Origin: Roseivivax halotolerans
GTDB lineage: Bacteria; Pseudomonadota; Alphaproteobacteria; Rhodobacterales; Rhodobacteraceae
Length of the DNA stretch: 64,000 nt
Direction: 5' to 3'
Assembly: GCF_900115815.1 (NCBI RefSeq)
Contig: NZ_FOXV01000013.1
Span: 1 to 64,000, forward strand
The translations under genes and the position numbers were made by a program. Positions 9,177 to 17,232 of the stretch are shown here, piece by piece (position 1 is the first letter of the stretch; every line of letters starts with the position of its first letter). Below the pieces are notes generated by a model. That model searched no databases and was not told the origin of the DNA. It saw only the letters and a list, made by a program, of their open reading frames with translations.

Positions 9177-9928
9177 TATTCTGCGGCGTCCTGCACGTGA
9201 TCTTGGGAATGGCGATGGTCGTGATTGTGGCGGTAGAGCGCGAATGCCCCGCGCGTGCCCTCGCCGAAGAGGCGGCGGTAGTCCGGCGCATTAGCGACGA
9301 CCTCCGGCGTGCCTGCGCAGCAGACATGACCGTTAAGGCAGATCACTCGATCGGAGGCACTCATTACGACGTGCAGATCGTGGCTGATCATCAGCACACC
9401 GCAGCCCGTTTCTTCCCGGACCTCGTGGATGCGGCGGTAAAAGGCGGCCGCTCCGGGCTGGTCGAGACCTGCCGCCGCCTCGTCGAGGATCAGCAGGTCC
9501 GGCTCTTCGAGGATCGCACGTGCCAGAAGCGCCCGCTGAAACTGCCCACCCGAGAGCGCCGCCATCTGCCGCTTGCCTATCTCGGGCACGCCCGCGCGCT
9601 CCAAAGCTTCGCGGGCGCGAGACGCCGGGATTCGATGCGGGAGGGACAGAAACCGCTCGACATTCATCGGCAGAGTCGGATCGAGAACCAGCCGCTGCGG
9701 CACATAGCCAATCTGCAGGCCGGGCTTGCGCTCGATCCGCCCCGCCGAATGCTTGACCCCGCCGAGAATGGCCTTGATCAGCGTCGACTTACCCGAACCA
9801 TTGGGACCGACGATGGTCACGATCTCGCCGGGCGCGACGTCCAGGTCCACATCTCGGAGTACGGCCGCCTCGCCGTAGCGCACGGTCAGGTCGTGAACGG
9901 ACACGAGCGGCGCAGCATCGCGCATCAT
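9176..9928 (-). CDS. znuC: Zinc ABC transporter ATP-binding protein ZnuC
   Basis: A 250-residue ABC ATPase. Walker A GPNGSGKST, Q-loop in IGYVPQRL, signature LSGGQFQRA, Walker B LLILDEAAAGLD and switch HDLHVV are all intact. The C-terminus is His-rich (YRHNHDHRHSQDH), as in other ZnuC proteins. The frame runs further upstream, but the ATG at 9928 overlaps the zur stop (ATGA) and is taken as start; a second ATG follows at once. It energises ZnuB in the zinc importer. Confidence 0.95.
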   Translation of the reverse strand: MMRDAAPLVSVHDLTVRYGEAAVLRDVDLDVAPGEIVTIVGPNGSGKSTLIKAILGGVKHSAGRIERKPGLQIGYVPQRLVLDPTLPMNVERFLSLPHRIPASRAREALERAGVPEIGKRQMAALSGGQFQRALLARAILEEPDLLILDEAAAGLDQPGAAAFYRRIHEVREETGCGVLMISHDLHVVMSASDRVICLNGHVCCAGTPEVVANAPDYRRLFGEGTRGAFALYRHNHDHRHSQDHVQDAAE

Positions 9929-10416
9929 GCCACCCTCGCGCATTTGGGACAGATACCTTCGGCCTCGCGAACCATCAGCTCCACGGCGAAACCGGCGCGC
10001 TTTGCAAGACGACTTATCTCGCTCTTTCTGGAATCTGACTGAACTTCCGATACGGAGTTGCAAAGGCGGCAAATCAGGAAGACGGGGGCATGCGACGCCT
10101 CCAGATGCGAGCAGGCGACAAACGCATTGAGCCGTTCAATTCGGTGTGCGAAGCCTTGGTTGATCAGGAATTCAAGCGCGCGATAGGCCACGGGGGGTTG
10201 CGAGCCGAGACCCTCCGCGCGGAGCACGTCGAGGATGTCGTACGCGCCCATTGCCTTGTGCTCGGATAGCAGGATTTCGAGCACGCGCTTTCGAGTTCTG
10301 GTCAATTGCAATCCGCGCTCGGTGCAGATCTCCTCCGCTGTAGCCACACCACTTTCGACGCACGTTTCATGGTCATGTGCCTCAAACGCATAATGGCTCA
10401 CTGCTATCTCCCGCAC
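9925..10416 (-). CDS. zur: Zinc uptake regulator, Fur family
   Basis: A 163-residue Fur-family repressor. The winged-helix domain (LQLTRTRKRVLEILLSEHKAMGAYDILDVL, then VAYRALEFLINQGFAHRI) is followed by a dimerisation domain with CRLC at 116-119 and CPKC at 156-159, the structural zinc cysteines. Its place as first gene before znuC-znuB, and opposite znuA, identifies it as Zur and not Fur or PerR. An N-terminal extension (AHDHETC) could also bind metal. The likely targets here are the sites at 6825 and 10433. Confidence 0.94.
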   Translation of the reverse strand: MREIAVSHYAFEAHDHETCVESGVATAEEICTERGLQLTRTRKRVLEILLSEHKAMGAYDILDVLRAEGLGSQPPVAYRALEFLINQGFAHRIERLNAFVACSHLEASHAPVFLICRLCNSVSEVQSDSRKSEISRLAKRAGFAVELMVREAEGICPKCARVA

Positions 10417-10432
10417 AGATTGGGCTTGATAC

Positions 10433-10450
10433 GATATATCATAACGCTTA
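10433..10450. promoter_or_regulatory. Candidate Zur box between zur and znuA
   Basis: GATATATCATAACGCTTA matches about 12 of 18 positions of the Zur consensus; its left half is strong and the right half weak. It lies in the 70-bp gap between the divergent zur (start 10416) and znuA (start 10487). Position and a second AT-rich repeat just downstream (GTTACTTAATTAC) support Zur control of both transcripts, but the match is much poorer than at 6825. Confidence 0.5.
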
Positions 10451-10486
10451 TGCCCATAGCGTGTTACTTAATTACAGGAGTTTCGG

Positions 10487-11548
10487 ATGTCCATCAGTTT
10501 TGGAAAATCTCTGGCGGGCAGCGTGTTCGCCATCACAGCGGCCACGTCCGTCTCAGCGGACGTGCCGCAGGTCGCCACCGACATCGCGCCGGTCCATGGC
10601 CTCGTGGCTCGCGTCATGGAGGGTCTTGGTGAGCCTGACCTTGTAGTCCAGCAGGGGGCGTCTCCGCACGGCTATTCAATGCGTCCTTCTGAGGCTCGTG
10701 CGCTGGAAGCCGCGAACGCAGTTTTCTGGATCGGTCCTGAGCTTGCGCCCTGGCTCGAAGATTCTATCGGGACGCTGGCCCCGGACGCGCATGTGGTCGA
10801 GCTCCTCGACGTCGAGGGTATCACCACGCTCGAGTATCGCGAAGGCGCGACCTTCGAGTCTCACGATCACGGCGACCATGATCACGAAGGTGAAGATCAT
10901 GCAGGTCATGACCACTCCGAAGACGCGGCGCACGAAAAGCACGACCACGCAGAAGAGGCATCGCACGAGGGCGAAGAGCATGCCGAGCACGATCATGGCG
11001 GCCACGATCATGCCGGGCACAGTCACGATGGTCTCGACCCGCACGCCTGGCTCGATCCCGAGAATGGCAAGGTTTGGCTCGACGTGATCGCCGAGGAGCT
11101 CGCCGAGCTCGACCCTGAAAACGCGGACACCTACCGCGAGAATGCCGCCGCAGGGCAGGAAGAGATCGACGTTGCGATAGGCGAAGTGGAAGAGATGTTG
11201 TCGTCCACCGGCGAGATCAGCTTCGTGGTGTTCCACGATGCATATCAATATTTCGAGACCCGTTTCGACATTTCGGCCGCCGGAGCGATCTCGCTTGGCG
11301 ATGCATCGGATCCCAGCCCCGCGCGAGTCGAGGAAGTGCGCAATACAGTTACAGAACTCGGCGTCACCTGTGTCTTCTCCGAGCCGCAATTCAACCAGAA
11401 CCTCGTGCAGACAGTGACCGAGGGAACCGACGCGCAAACCACAGTGATCGACCCGCTCGGCTTCGGTCTCGATACCGGACCCGATTTTTATCCGGCGCTT
11501 ATGCGGTCTCTTGCTGAGAGCATCGCCAGCTGCGCCTCATCGTCCTGA
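10487..11548 (+). CDS. znuA: Periplasmic zinc-binding protein ZnuA
   Basis: A 353-residue cluster A-I substrate-binding protein. A signal peptide occupies about residues 1-24 (cut after SVSA). The first metal-site histidine is His61 (GASPHGYSM). A very acidic, His-rich loop fills about residues 126-182 with some twenty His, the hallmark of zinc-specific ZnuA. It is followed by DGLDPHAWLDP and FVVFHDAYQYF, which supply further ligands. It captures zinc in the periplasm for ZnuBC. An AGGAG lies 8 bp before the ATG. It is divergent from zur. Confidence 0.96.
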   Translation: MSISFGKSLAGSVFAITAATSVSADVPQVATDIAPVHGLVARVMEGLGEPDLVVQQGASPHGYSMRPSEARALEAANAVFWIGPELAPWLEDSIGTLAPDAHVVELLDVEGITTLEYREGATFESHDHGDHDHEGEDHAGHDHSEDAAHEKHDHAEEASHEGEEHAEHDHGGHDHAGHSHDGLDPHAWLDPENGKVWLDVIAEELAELDPENADTYRENAAAGQEEIDVAIGEVEEMLSSTGEISFVVFHDAYQYFETRFDISAAGAISLGDASDPSPARVEEVRNTVTELGVTCVFSEPQFNQNLVQTVTEGTDAQTTVIDPLGFGLDTGPDFYPALMRSLAESIASCASSS

Positions 11549-11570
11549 CAGGTATCTCACGCTCTGTACT

Positions 11571-11588
11571 CCGCCGCTTTGGCGGCGG
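11571..11588 (+). terminator. Hairpin after znuA
   Basis: A 7-bp GC stem (CCGCCGC/GCGGCGG, loop TTTG) 22 bp after the znuA stop. There is no T run, so it is at best a weak or Rho-assisted terminator. Confidence 0.35.
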
Positions 11589-11930
11589 GGTGCCGATATC
11601 CATAACGTGGCATTCATGCGAAGTGGAGCTCACGCAATCTCCTCAGCTATTGGCACGATTTTCGCGCGAGGCCTCGTTTCGAACGGGCAGAGCCGGCCCT
11701 GAACGGGATAATCGCTACGTGCGTTGTGCCTGCCCCGGTTCCTTGGAAATGCTGCGGTCAGGACGAGCGGCCGCTTCGGCGGACTGCCTTGCAGCATTGA
11801 GAGCGAAGGTGAATGGCAGGTAAGGTGAAGGATTTTCGATGCGGGCCGTGGTGCAACGGTGCCGGTTTGCGCGTCGTCGGCCCGCGTTGGAAATCCTCCC
11901 AAGGTGGAAGCCGCGGTGGCCAGGCGCTGT
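11589..11930. other. Non-coding gap between znuA and the IS91-type element
   Basis: About 340 bases with only short frames that look like no known protein. This is where the zinc island meets mobile DNA. I looked here for a copy of the dusA 5' sequence that would mark the left end of the integrated element and did not find one. Confidence 0.4.
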
Positions 11931-12160
11931 CTATGGGGAAAGTGGGCTGAAGTTTCCAGAGACGGCGTAGCGTGATGGGCGGTTCAAAGGCTGTCGACCC
12001 TCCCCAAGGGCGCCCTGATCTGCCCTGGTGATGATGTTCGGTATCGGGTGGCGCGTTTCATCGGCAGTTTGCGGTCGCGGCACCGCGTGAGGCACGGCTG
12101 AGCCAGTCCGGAACGGACGTGAGAACCGGAGTGATGTTCGTGACAGTGACGGGCGTTTCG

Positions 12161-13354
12161 TCATGCGGCCTGCTCCCGTGGCGGTGCGCGCGACATTGGT
12201 TTCTGGCCGCGGCGGAAGATCTCGATGATGCGCATTGGGCCGCCGCAGCATGGGCACGGTTCGCGCAGGGTGAGAGGTGCGGTCTCCGTTGGGTACTGCG
12301 CTTCCCGTTCGGGCGTACGCTGCCCGAGCAGGTCGCGGATGCGGGCGATGGCGGCCTTGCGTGTCGCGCTGGCCAGCAGGCCGTAGTGCCGGATGCGGTG
12401 GAAGCCGTCAGGGAGGACATGCATCAGGAAGCGGCGGATGAACTCCTGCGTGGACAGGCGCATGACCTTCTGCCGGTCGCCGGATTCGACGCGGTAATCC
12501 TTCCATCGAAACGCGACAGTCTGGGTGTCGGCGCTGATCAGGCGATGGTTCGAGATCGCCACGCGGTGGGTGTATCGGCTGAGGTAGGTGAGTACGGCTT
12601 CAGGCCCGCCAAAGGGCGGTTTGGCGTAGACGACCCATTTGGATTTGCGGAACGGCGCGAGCCAGGCGGCAAAGGCGTCCGTCTGCGTTAGACATTCCTG
12701 GTCGCCGTAGAAGGCCAGTTCCCCAGCGGCATGAAGCGCCAGCAGCCCGTCGAGGAACAGGCGCCGAAACAGGCGCGACAGCACCCGCACGTGCAGGAAA
12801 AACCCGGGCCTGCAGGCGACCCAGCGGGTGCCGTCCGGCGACAGGCCTCCGCCCGGCACGATCATGTGGATGTGGGGGTGATGCGTCAGCGCCGATCCCC
12901 AGGTGTGCAGCACGCTGGTCATGCCGATCCGGGCGCCAAGACGCTTGGGATCGGCCGCGATTGTTATCACCGTTTCCGCGGACGCCCGGAACAGAAGCCC
13001 ATATACCGCTCGCTTGTTCCAATAGGCGATCTGGGCGATCTCGGCCGGCAGGGTGAAGACGAGGTGGAAGTATTCCACGGGCAGCAGATCCTCGGCGCGT
13101 GCCGCCATCCAGTCGCGTGCGGCCGGTCCCTGACACTTCGGGCAATGCCTGTTTTTGCAGGAGTTGTAGCCGATGTGGCGGTGGCCGCACTTGGCACAGC
13201 CGGCCACATGCCCGCCGAGCGCCTCGGTCCGACAGGCCTCGATCGCCGACATGACCTTGAGCTGCGAGAGGCTGACATGCCCGGCATTGGCCTGCCGCCA
13301 CGCAGGACCATGGGCGCGAAAGACGTCAGCGATCTCCAGCTTGGGCCGGGACAC
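12161..13354 (-). CDS. IS91-family Y2 transposase
   Basis: A 397-residue rolling-circle transposase. A Cys-rich N-terminus (CAKCGHRHIGYNSCKNRHCPKCQG) forms the zinc-binding domain. The HUH-type metal site is in ALTHHPHIHMIVPGGG and the paired tyrosines are in YLSRYTHRVAIS. Length and motifs are normal, so the gene looks intact. It follows the recombinase by 12 bp on the same strand. It moves the element by one-ended rolling-circle transposition and can carry adjacent DNA. Confidence 0.93.
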   Translation of the reverse strand: MSRPKLEIADVFRAHGPAWRQANAGHVSLSQLKVMSAIEACRTEALGGHVAGCAKCGHRHIGYNSCKNRHCPKCQGPAARDWMAARAEDLLPVEYFHLVFTLPAEIAQIAYWNKRAVYGLLFRASAETVITIAADPKRLGARIGMTSVLHTWGSALTHHPHIHMIVPGGGLSPDGTRWVACRPGFFLHVRVLSRLFRRLFLDGLLALHAAGELAFYGDQECLTQTDAFAAWLAPFRKSKWVVYAKPPFGGPEAVLTYLSRYTHRVAISNHRLISADTQTVAFRWKDYRVESGDRQKVMRLSTQEFIRRFLMHVLPDGFHRIRHYGLLASATRKAAIARIRDLLGQRTPEREAQYPTETAPLTLREPCPCCGGPMRIIEIFRRGQKPMSRAPPREQAA

Positions 13355-13366
13355 CCCGGCGCCCGG

Positions 13367-14254
13367 TCACTCCAGACTTCGCTTCACGGCATGATCCTGC
13401 AGCTTCTCCAGCATCTCGTACGGGCTGACCGTGTCGCGGATCGTCTTGGTGGCGACATGGGTGTATTGCGCGGTGGTCGTCAGCTTGGCATGGCCGAGCA
13501 GGACCTGGATCACGCGCACGTCCGTGTTGGCCTCCAGCAGGTGGGTCGCAAAACTGTGCCTGAGCGTGTGCAATGTCGCCGGCTTGCTGATCCCGGCCAT
13601 GTGCTTAGCCGAGGTGAACGCCCGGTTCAGCTGCCGTGGCGAGATCGGATTGATCTTCGGTTTGCCCGGGAAAAGCCAGCCCTCCGGGCGTGCCTCACGC
13701 CACCAGTCACGCAGAAGGTTCAGCAAGCCGGGTGACAGCATCACCTTGCGATCCTTCCGCCCTTTGCCCTGTTCTACGTGGATGAGCATTCGATCGCTGT
13801 CGATGTCGCCAAGCTTGAGGTTGCAAACCTCGGAAGCACGCAGCCCGGCGCCATAGGAAATGCTGAGCGCCGCGCGGTACTTGAGACCCGGTCCCGGTGC
13901 CGCCATCAGGATGTCGGAGACCTCCTCGACGCTGAACACCACGGGCAGCTTCCGCGGCTGGGTGCGGAATTGCATGTATCGCTTCATGTCCTCGCGCCCG
14001 CAGGTCATCCCGAAAAAGAACCGCAGCGCGACGATGCGCACGTTGAACGTCGACGGCGTGACCCCGCTATCCGTCATGTGCAACTGATAGGCGCGCAGAT
14101 CCTCCGGTGTGGCCATGTCGGGCGATCGTCCGAGAAACGCTGCGAAGTCCTTGATTGCTCTGATGTGGGCCTTCTGCGCTTTCTCGCCCATGCCGCGAAT
14201 GCGCATGTCTTCCATCATCCGCGCGCGCAGCGGCGAAATCTTCTCCTTGGTCAT
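13367..14254 (-). CDS. Tyrosine-type recombinase associated with the IS91 element
   Basis: A 295-residue phage-integrase family protein with a SAM-like N-terminal domain and a catalytic domain. Active-site residues are visible: Arg in GAGLRASEV, the HxxR in TLHTLRHSF, His in LLGHAKL and Tyr in TTTAQYTHV. Recombinases of this XerD-like type often precede IS91 transposases. Its exact contribution to transposition is unclear. It starts just after a GGAGG and looks intact. Confidence 0.9.
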   Translation of the reverse strand: MTKEKISPLRARMMEDMRIRGMGEKAQKAHIRAIKDFAAFLGRSPDMATPEDLRAYQLHMTDSGVTPSTFNVRIVALRFFFGMTCGREDMKRYMQFRTQPRKLPVVFSVEEVSDILMAAPGPGLKYRAALSISYGAGLRASEVCNLKLGDIDSDRMLIHVEQGKGRKDRKVMLSPGLLNLLRDWWREARPEGWLFPGKPKINPISPRQLNRAFTSAKHMAGISKPATLHTLRHSFATHLLEANTDVRVIQVLLGHAKLTTTAQYTHVATKTIRDTVSPYEMLEKLQDHAVKRSLE

Positions 14255-14456
14255 GGAAACCTCCTGTCTGATGATTGAGAAGGTCCCAATCGTCAGCCAG
14301 GTCGGTCAGATCGCATAATGCGCGCCGCTATAGGCGGCTCACTCCATCAGCCAAATGCGCCAATGCCGCGGAGCGGCTTCGTCCTTGGGCCGGACGCGTT
14401 GGTTTCAAACGTTACTGCGGACCGCTCGCGGTCAACGCAAGACGAGCAAAGTTCCA

Positions 14457-14481
14457 CCCCGCCCGGTGATCCCGGGCGGGG
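14457..14481 (-). terminator. Strong hairpin downstream of the DUF736 gene
   Basis: A perfect 10-bp GC stem (CCCCGCCCGG pairing with CCGGGCGGGG) ten bases after the DUF736 stop. No T run follows on the minus strand, so it may be a Rho-dependent stop or an mRNA 3' stabiliser. Confidence 0.45.
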
Positions 14482-14491
14482 CGGTCTGCTG

Positions 14492-14830
14492 TCAGTCGCC
14501 GTTGCGGCGGGTGTTGGGGCGCGACCAGATGAGGCTGAAGGTCTCTTCACCGCCTTCGATCACCGTGTCGTCGAAGAGGTTGGCGTAGATCGGCTGGGTG
14601 AAGCTCGGGTCGTCGAGCTTGAGGCTCAGGTAGTCGCGGCCCTCGGTCGAGCGCTTGGACCAAGCGGCGCCGATCTCGGCACGGCCGACGAAGACGCGGT
14701 GGGAGGGGGCGTTGTCGTTGGGGGTGCTGTCCTCGGGGACGATGCGGACGGCTTTCGCCTGAACACTCAGGGTGACGATTTCTCCGACGTATTCGCTGCC
14801 GGTCTTCTTGAAGGTTCCGATGGTGGCCAT
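14492..14830 (-). CDS. DUF736 domain-containing protein
   Basis: A 112-residue protein starting MATIGTFKKTGSEYVGEIVT, the typical opening of DUF736, and continuing through RIVPEDSTPNDNAPSHRVFV, IGAAWSKRSTEGRDYLSLKL and a C-terminal basic tail. An AAGGAG precedes the ATG; longer upstream frames lack support. Function is unknown, but these genes are abundant on plasmids and integrative elements of Rhizobiales and Rhodobacterales. It carries a leader (family B) shared with the DUF2493 gene upstream. Confidence 0.92.
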   Translation of the reverse strand: MATIGTFKKTGSEYVGEIVTLSVQAKAVRIVPEDSTPNDNAPSHRVFVGRAEIGAAWSKRSTEGRDYLSLKLDDPSFTQPIYANLFDDTVIEGGEETFSLIWSRPNTRRNGD

Positions 14831-15472
14831 GTCATATCTCCTTTTGGCTTGTCCGAGCCCGCGCCCTTCGCGGCCTCGATGGCGATCGTCAGGACCGGGG
14901 CGATCCGCCGACGCAGCCCTGTGGCCCGCAGCGCCAGCGGAGGACGGCAAGGCCGGTCTTTCTTGCCGCGCGAGGAATGGCGGGCATCCGCCAGGGGAAG
15001 AAAGTCCGGATCGGCCGTTGCGGCCAAGGCGGTCGAGGCGTCAGCCGATCCCGGTCAGATCAGCCGCTGAGAGGCCCGCAAGGGACGCGTGGCGCAAGCC
15101 ATGGGAGAGGGAATGACAGGCTACCTTTGGGCCGCGCAAGATCCCGGCAGCATGCGTCGTGCAAAGACAGGCTATGGCGTGCAGGCGGAAACGGTGCATG
15201 TCCTGGACGTGCCTCGCTACTCCGGGATTTCCCCCTCTCGCCGTGTCTGTGTTTGTCTGCCGCGATGTTCGGTCTGCCGCCGATCCAGGTGCATGCGCGA
15301 CCGGGGCCATGCGCTATGACGTGGGTCTCAGTGATCTGGCTTTGTTCAGCCGGTCCTGCCCAACCGCAATGCTGCGATGACGGCGAGGATCGAGACCTTT
15401 TGCAGCAATCGGTTGCGGCGCACGCTGACGATGTGGCGGACAGCACGCACCGGCGCAAGCATCACAGGGCGT
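14831..15472. other. Non-coding stretch upstream of the DUF736 gene
   Basis: About 640 bases with no convincing gene. The first 130 bases are the family-B leader of the DUF736 gene. The rest holds several GC-rich inverted repeats but no recognisable protein. Short frames on both strands do not resemble any family. It may contain the remains of a gene between DUF736 and the membrane protein gene. Confidence 0.45.
14849..14956 (-). promoter_or_regulatory. Family-B conserved leader upstream of DUF736
   Basis: Two blocks here recur upstream of the DUF2493 gene. Block 1 (14849-14876) matches 16997-17024 at about 24 of 28 positions and contains a CCGCG/CGCGG-like inverted repeat. Block 2 (14931-14956) matches 17108-17133 around AGCGGAGGACGGC, with a short GGC/GCC hairpin. 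Both copies sit 5' of their gene in the same orientation. A shared operator or 5'UTR element is the simplest reading. Confidence 0.6.
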
Positions 15473-15925
15473 TCAGTGTTCGTTGAAAGACCTGTGCGGA
15501 TGCGGATCTGACATGGCGTTGACCTCGGACCAGCCGGTGACCCGCGCCCAGGCCGTGCCTCCGATGACCAACGCGCCCAGCCAAGACAGGATGGTGATGG
15601 CCGCAGCGCTCGCGCTGCCGAATTCGGCAAGGCCTTTTGCTGCATGAAAACCAGTGATCCCGGCGGGGATCGCGTAGATCAGGCCGATGGCGAGTTTGAT
15701 GGGGATGGAGCGGATGCGGTCAAAGGCGAATTCCCCGACAGCGGCGATGAAACCGCCGATGAACAGGCCCGCAATGATCGACAGAAAAACGCCTTGGCCG
15801 GACTCATACAGATACATGCCGCACGTCAGCCCGATCGCGAAGGGCAGGGCGTAGACAGCCAGATTGAACAGGATCCAGCAGAGGGCACCGAGGCCGAACA
15901 GCGTGAAGAGGGTGGATACAAGCAT
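15473..15925 (-). CDS. Small multi-span membrane protein of the mobile element, unknown function
   Basis: A 150-residue protein with four or five hydrophobic segments (STLFTLFGLGALCWILFNLA, YALPFAIGLTCGMYL, VFLSIIAGLFIGGFIAAVG, LAIGLIYAIPAGITG, AITILSWLGALVIGG) and a His-containing hydrophilic tail. A clean AAGGAG precedes the ATG at 15925, which decides the start; the frame runs on upstream without support. I do not recognise a family. It lies between DUF736 and DUF2493 in the minus-strand block. Confidence 0.75.
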   Translation of the reverse strand: MLVSTLFTLFGLGALCWILFNLAVYALPFAIGLTCGMYLYESGQGVFLSIIAGLFIGGFIAAVGEFAFDRIRSIPIKLAIGLIYAIPAGITGFHAAKGLAEFGSASAAAITILSWLGALVIGGTAWARVTGWSEVNAMSDPHPHRSFNEH

Positions 15926-16055
15926 AAGGCACTCCTTTCGAGAACAAGGATCGCGCCGCCACCTCCTCCATTGGCACGGGCAGATCATAGCAGAAAACGG
16001 CCCGCCCCGGGAGGGGCCGGCCAAGATGCAAGGCAGTGGTTCGGCGGAAATCCGG

Positions 16056-16982
16056 TCATGCCTCCGGTGCGCATTTCGGCCGGAAGTCGAAGAGGGGAAT
16101 GCCCATCGCGCGGGCCTTGTCGGCGAGATTTTCGGTAATGCCGGAGCCCGAGAAGACAATGAGGCCGATGGGCAGGGTGTCGAGCAACTGGTCATTGCGC
16201 TTGAAGGGGGCCGACTTGCCGTGCCGCGTCCAGTCGGGCTTGAAGACGATCTGCGCCACGCTGCGATTATCGGCCCAAGCGGCGGCGATGCGTTCGGCCC
16301 CGCGTGGGGCGCCGCCATGCAACAGAACCATGTCGACATGTTTCGCGTGGACGCGGTCGAGGGCTGCCCAGATGGCTGCGTGATCATTGCAGTCCAGCCC
16401 GCCGGTAAAGGCGATTTTCGTGCCCTGCGGCAGGAGCGGCTCCAGATCGGCCCGGCGCTTTGCGGCGAGGTGGTCGCGGCTGTCGATCAAGGACGCTGTC
16501 AGGGTACGGCGGTTCACATGGCTGCCTGCGCGCGGGTGCCAGGTTTGGCCAAGATGGGTCTCGAAAAATTCGGCGGCGAGATCGAGCATGGCCTCAAAGG
16601 CATTGCGGCGTTCGATCAGCGTGATGCCTTCGGCGATAAGGGTCTCGAGTTCGACTGATCGGACTTCGGACCCGTCCTGCTCGCGTTGCGACCGCTTCTG
16701 CGCTTGTTCGTTGCTGTCGAGCTCACGGTTTATTCGTGTCGATGTGCGGTGGAACAGGTTGGCCATAGACCAGAGCAGGTCTTCGAGGTCAGGCTCCAGC
16801 CGCGTGTCAGACAGGGTCGAGACGAGCGCGTCGAAGATATCAGCAATGGCAGTGCGAACGGCGTCGGGCTCCGGCAAGGGGCGGGGATCAGGCTCGTCCG
16901 TGAGAGGGCGCCAGCCGTAGAGCTGCAGTTCCTCGAGCACGACGGCGGTGGAAGATCGGGTGTGAAGGTGGGTCTCGGTCAT
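16056..16982 (-). CDS. DUF2493 (YspA/SLOG-type) protein
   Basis: A 308-residue protein. The N-terminal half is charged and helical (LEELQLYGWRPLTDEPDPRP, EQAQKRSQREQ). The C-terminal half is a Rossmann-like SLOG domain: IAFTGGLDCNDHAAIWAALD, DMVLLHGGAPRGAERIAAAWA, VFKPDWTRHGKSAPFKRN, IVFSGSGITENLADKARAMG. SLOG proteins bind nucleotides or nucleotide-derived ligands. DUF2493 genes recur on alphaproteobacterial plasmids beside Toprim and ParB-like genes, as here. It carries the second family-B leader. Confidence 0.9.
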   Translation of the reverse strand: MTETHLHTRSSTAVVLEELQLYGWRPLTDEPDPRPLPEPDAVRTAIADIFDALVSTLSDTRLEPDLEDLLWSMANLFHRTSTRINRELDSNEQAQKRSQREQDGSEVRSVELETLIAEGITLIERRNAFEAMLDLAAEFFETHLGQTWHPRAGSHVNRRTLTASLIDSRDHLAAKRRADLEPLLPQGTKIAFTGGLDCNDHAAIWAALDRVHAKHVDMVLLHGGAPRGAERIAAAWADNRSVAQIVFKPDWTRHGKSAPFKRNDQLLDTLPIGLIVFSGSGITENLADKARAMGIPLFDFRPKCAPEA

Positions 16983-16996
16983 GATGTCGTCTCCGG

Positions 16997-17133
16997 TTGT
17001 CGAAGCCCGCGCCTCTCGCGGCCTTCCCGGGCAACGGAAAAGCGGGGGCCGGACGGGTCTGCATTCTCAGGGGTCCCGTCGCGCCCGCGCGATGGGGTGG
17101 AACCGAAGCGCAGCGGAGGACGGCCATGGCCGT
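16997..17133 (-). promoter_or_regulatory. Family-B conserved leader upstream of DUF2493
   Basis: Contains the same two blocks as the DUF736 leader (16997-17024 and 17108-17133). Block 2 here includes the 14-bp perfect palindrome ACGGCCATGGCCGT at 17120-17133. The blocks are about 85 nt apart, against about 55 nt in the DUF736 copy. Confidence 0.6.
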
Positions 17134-17232
17134 TGCGGGCCCGTCCGGGCGCTGCTCCGTTTTGCCCGCTCTCGGAAGGCCGGAAGGCGTGGCTCTGATC
17201 GCGGAGGCGCTGGCCGGCTGCGCCGACTCCGA

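Larger units (their letters stand above)
11930..14345 (-). mobile_element. IS91-type element with companion tyrosine recombinase
   Basis: Two minus-strand genes, a tyrosine recombinase and a Y2 transposase, in the order seen in many IS91/ISCR-like elements. The ends are estimates. Non-coding DNA after the transposase (about 11930-12160) would hold the replication-origin end, and the segment before the recombinase (14255-14345), with a small GCCGC/GCGGC hairpin at 14324-14338, the terminus end. IS91 elements lack inverted repeats and target duplications, so the borders cannot be fixed by eye. Confidence 0.7.

Noticed and set aside
11549-12160. Left att site or a second copy of the dusA 5' end
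   Set aside because: I scanned this gap and the edges of the cargo for CCCCTATGATGGACTGGACC-like sequence and found none.
12119-13735. Long plus-strand frames within the IS91-type element
   Set aside because: They mirror the transposase and recombinase genes and contain no recognisable domain.
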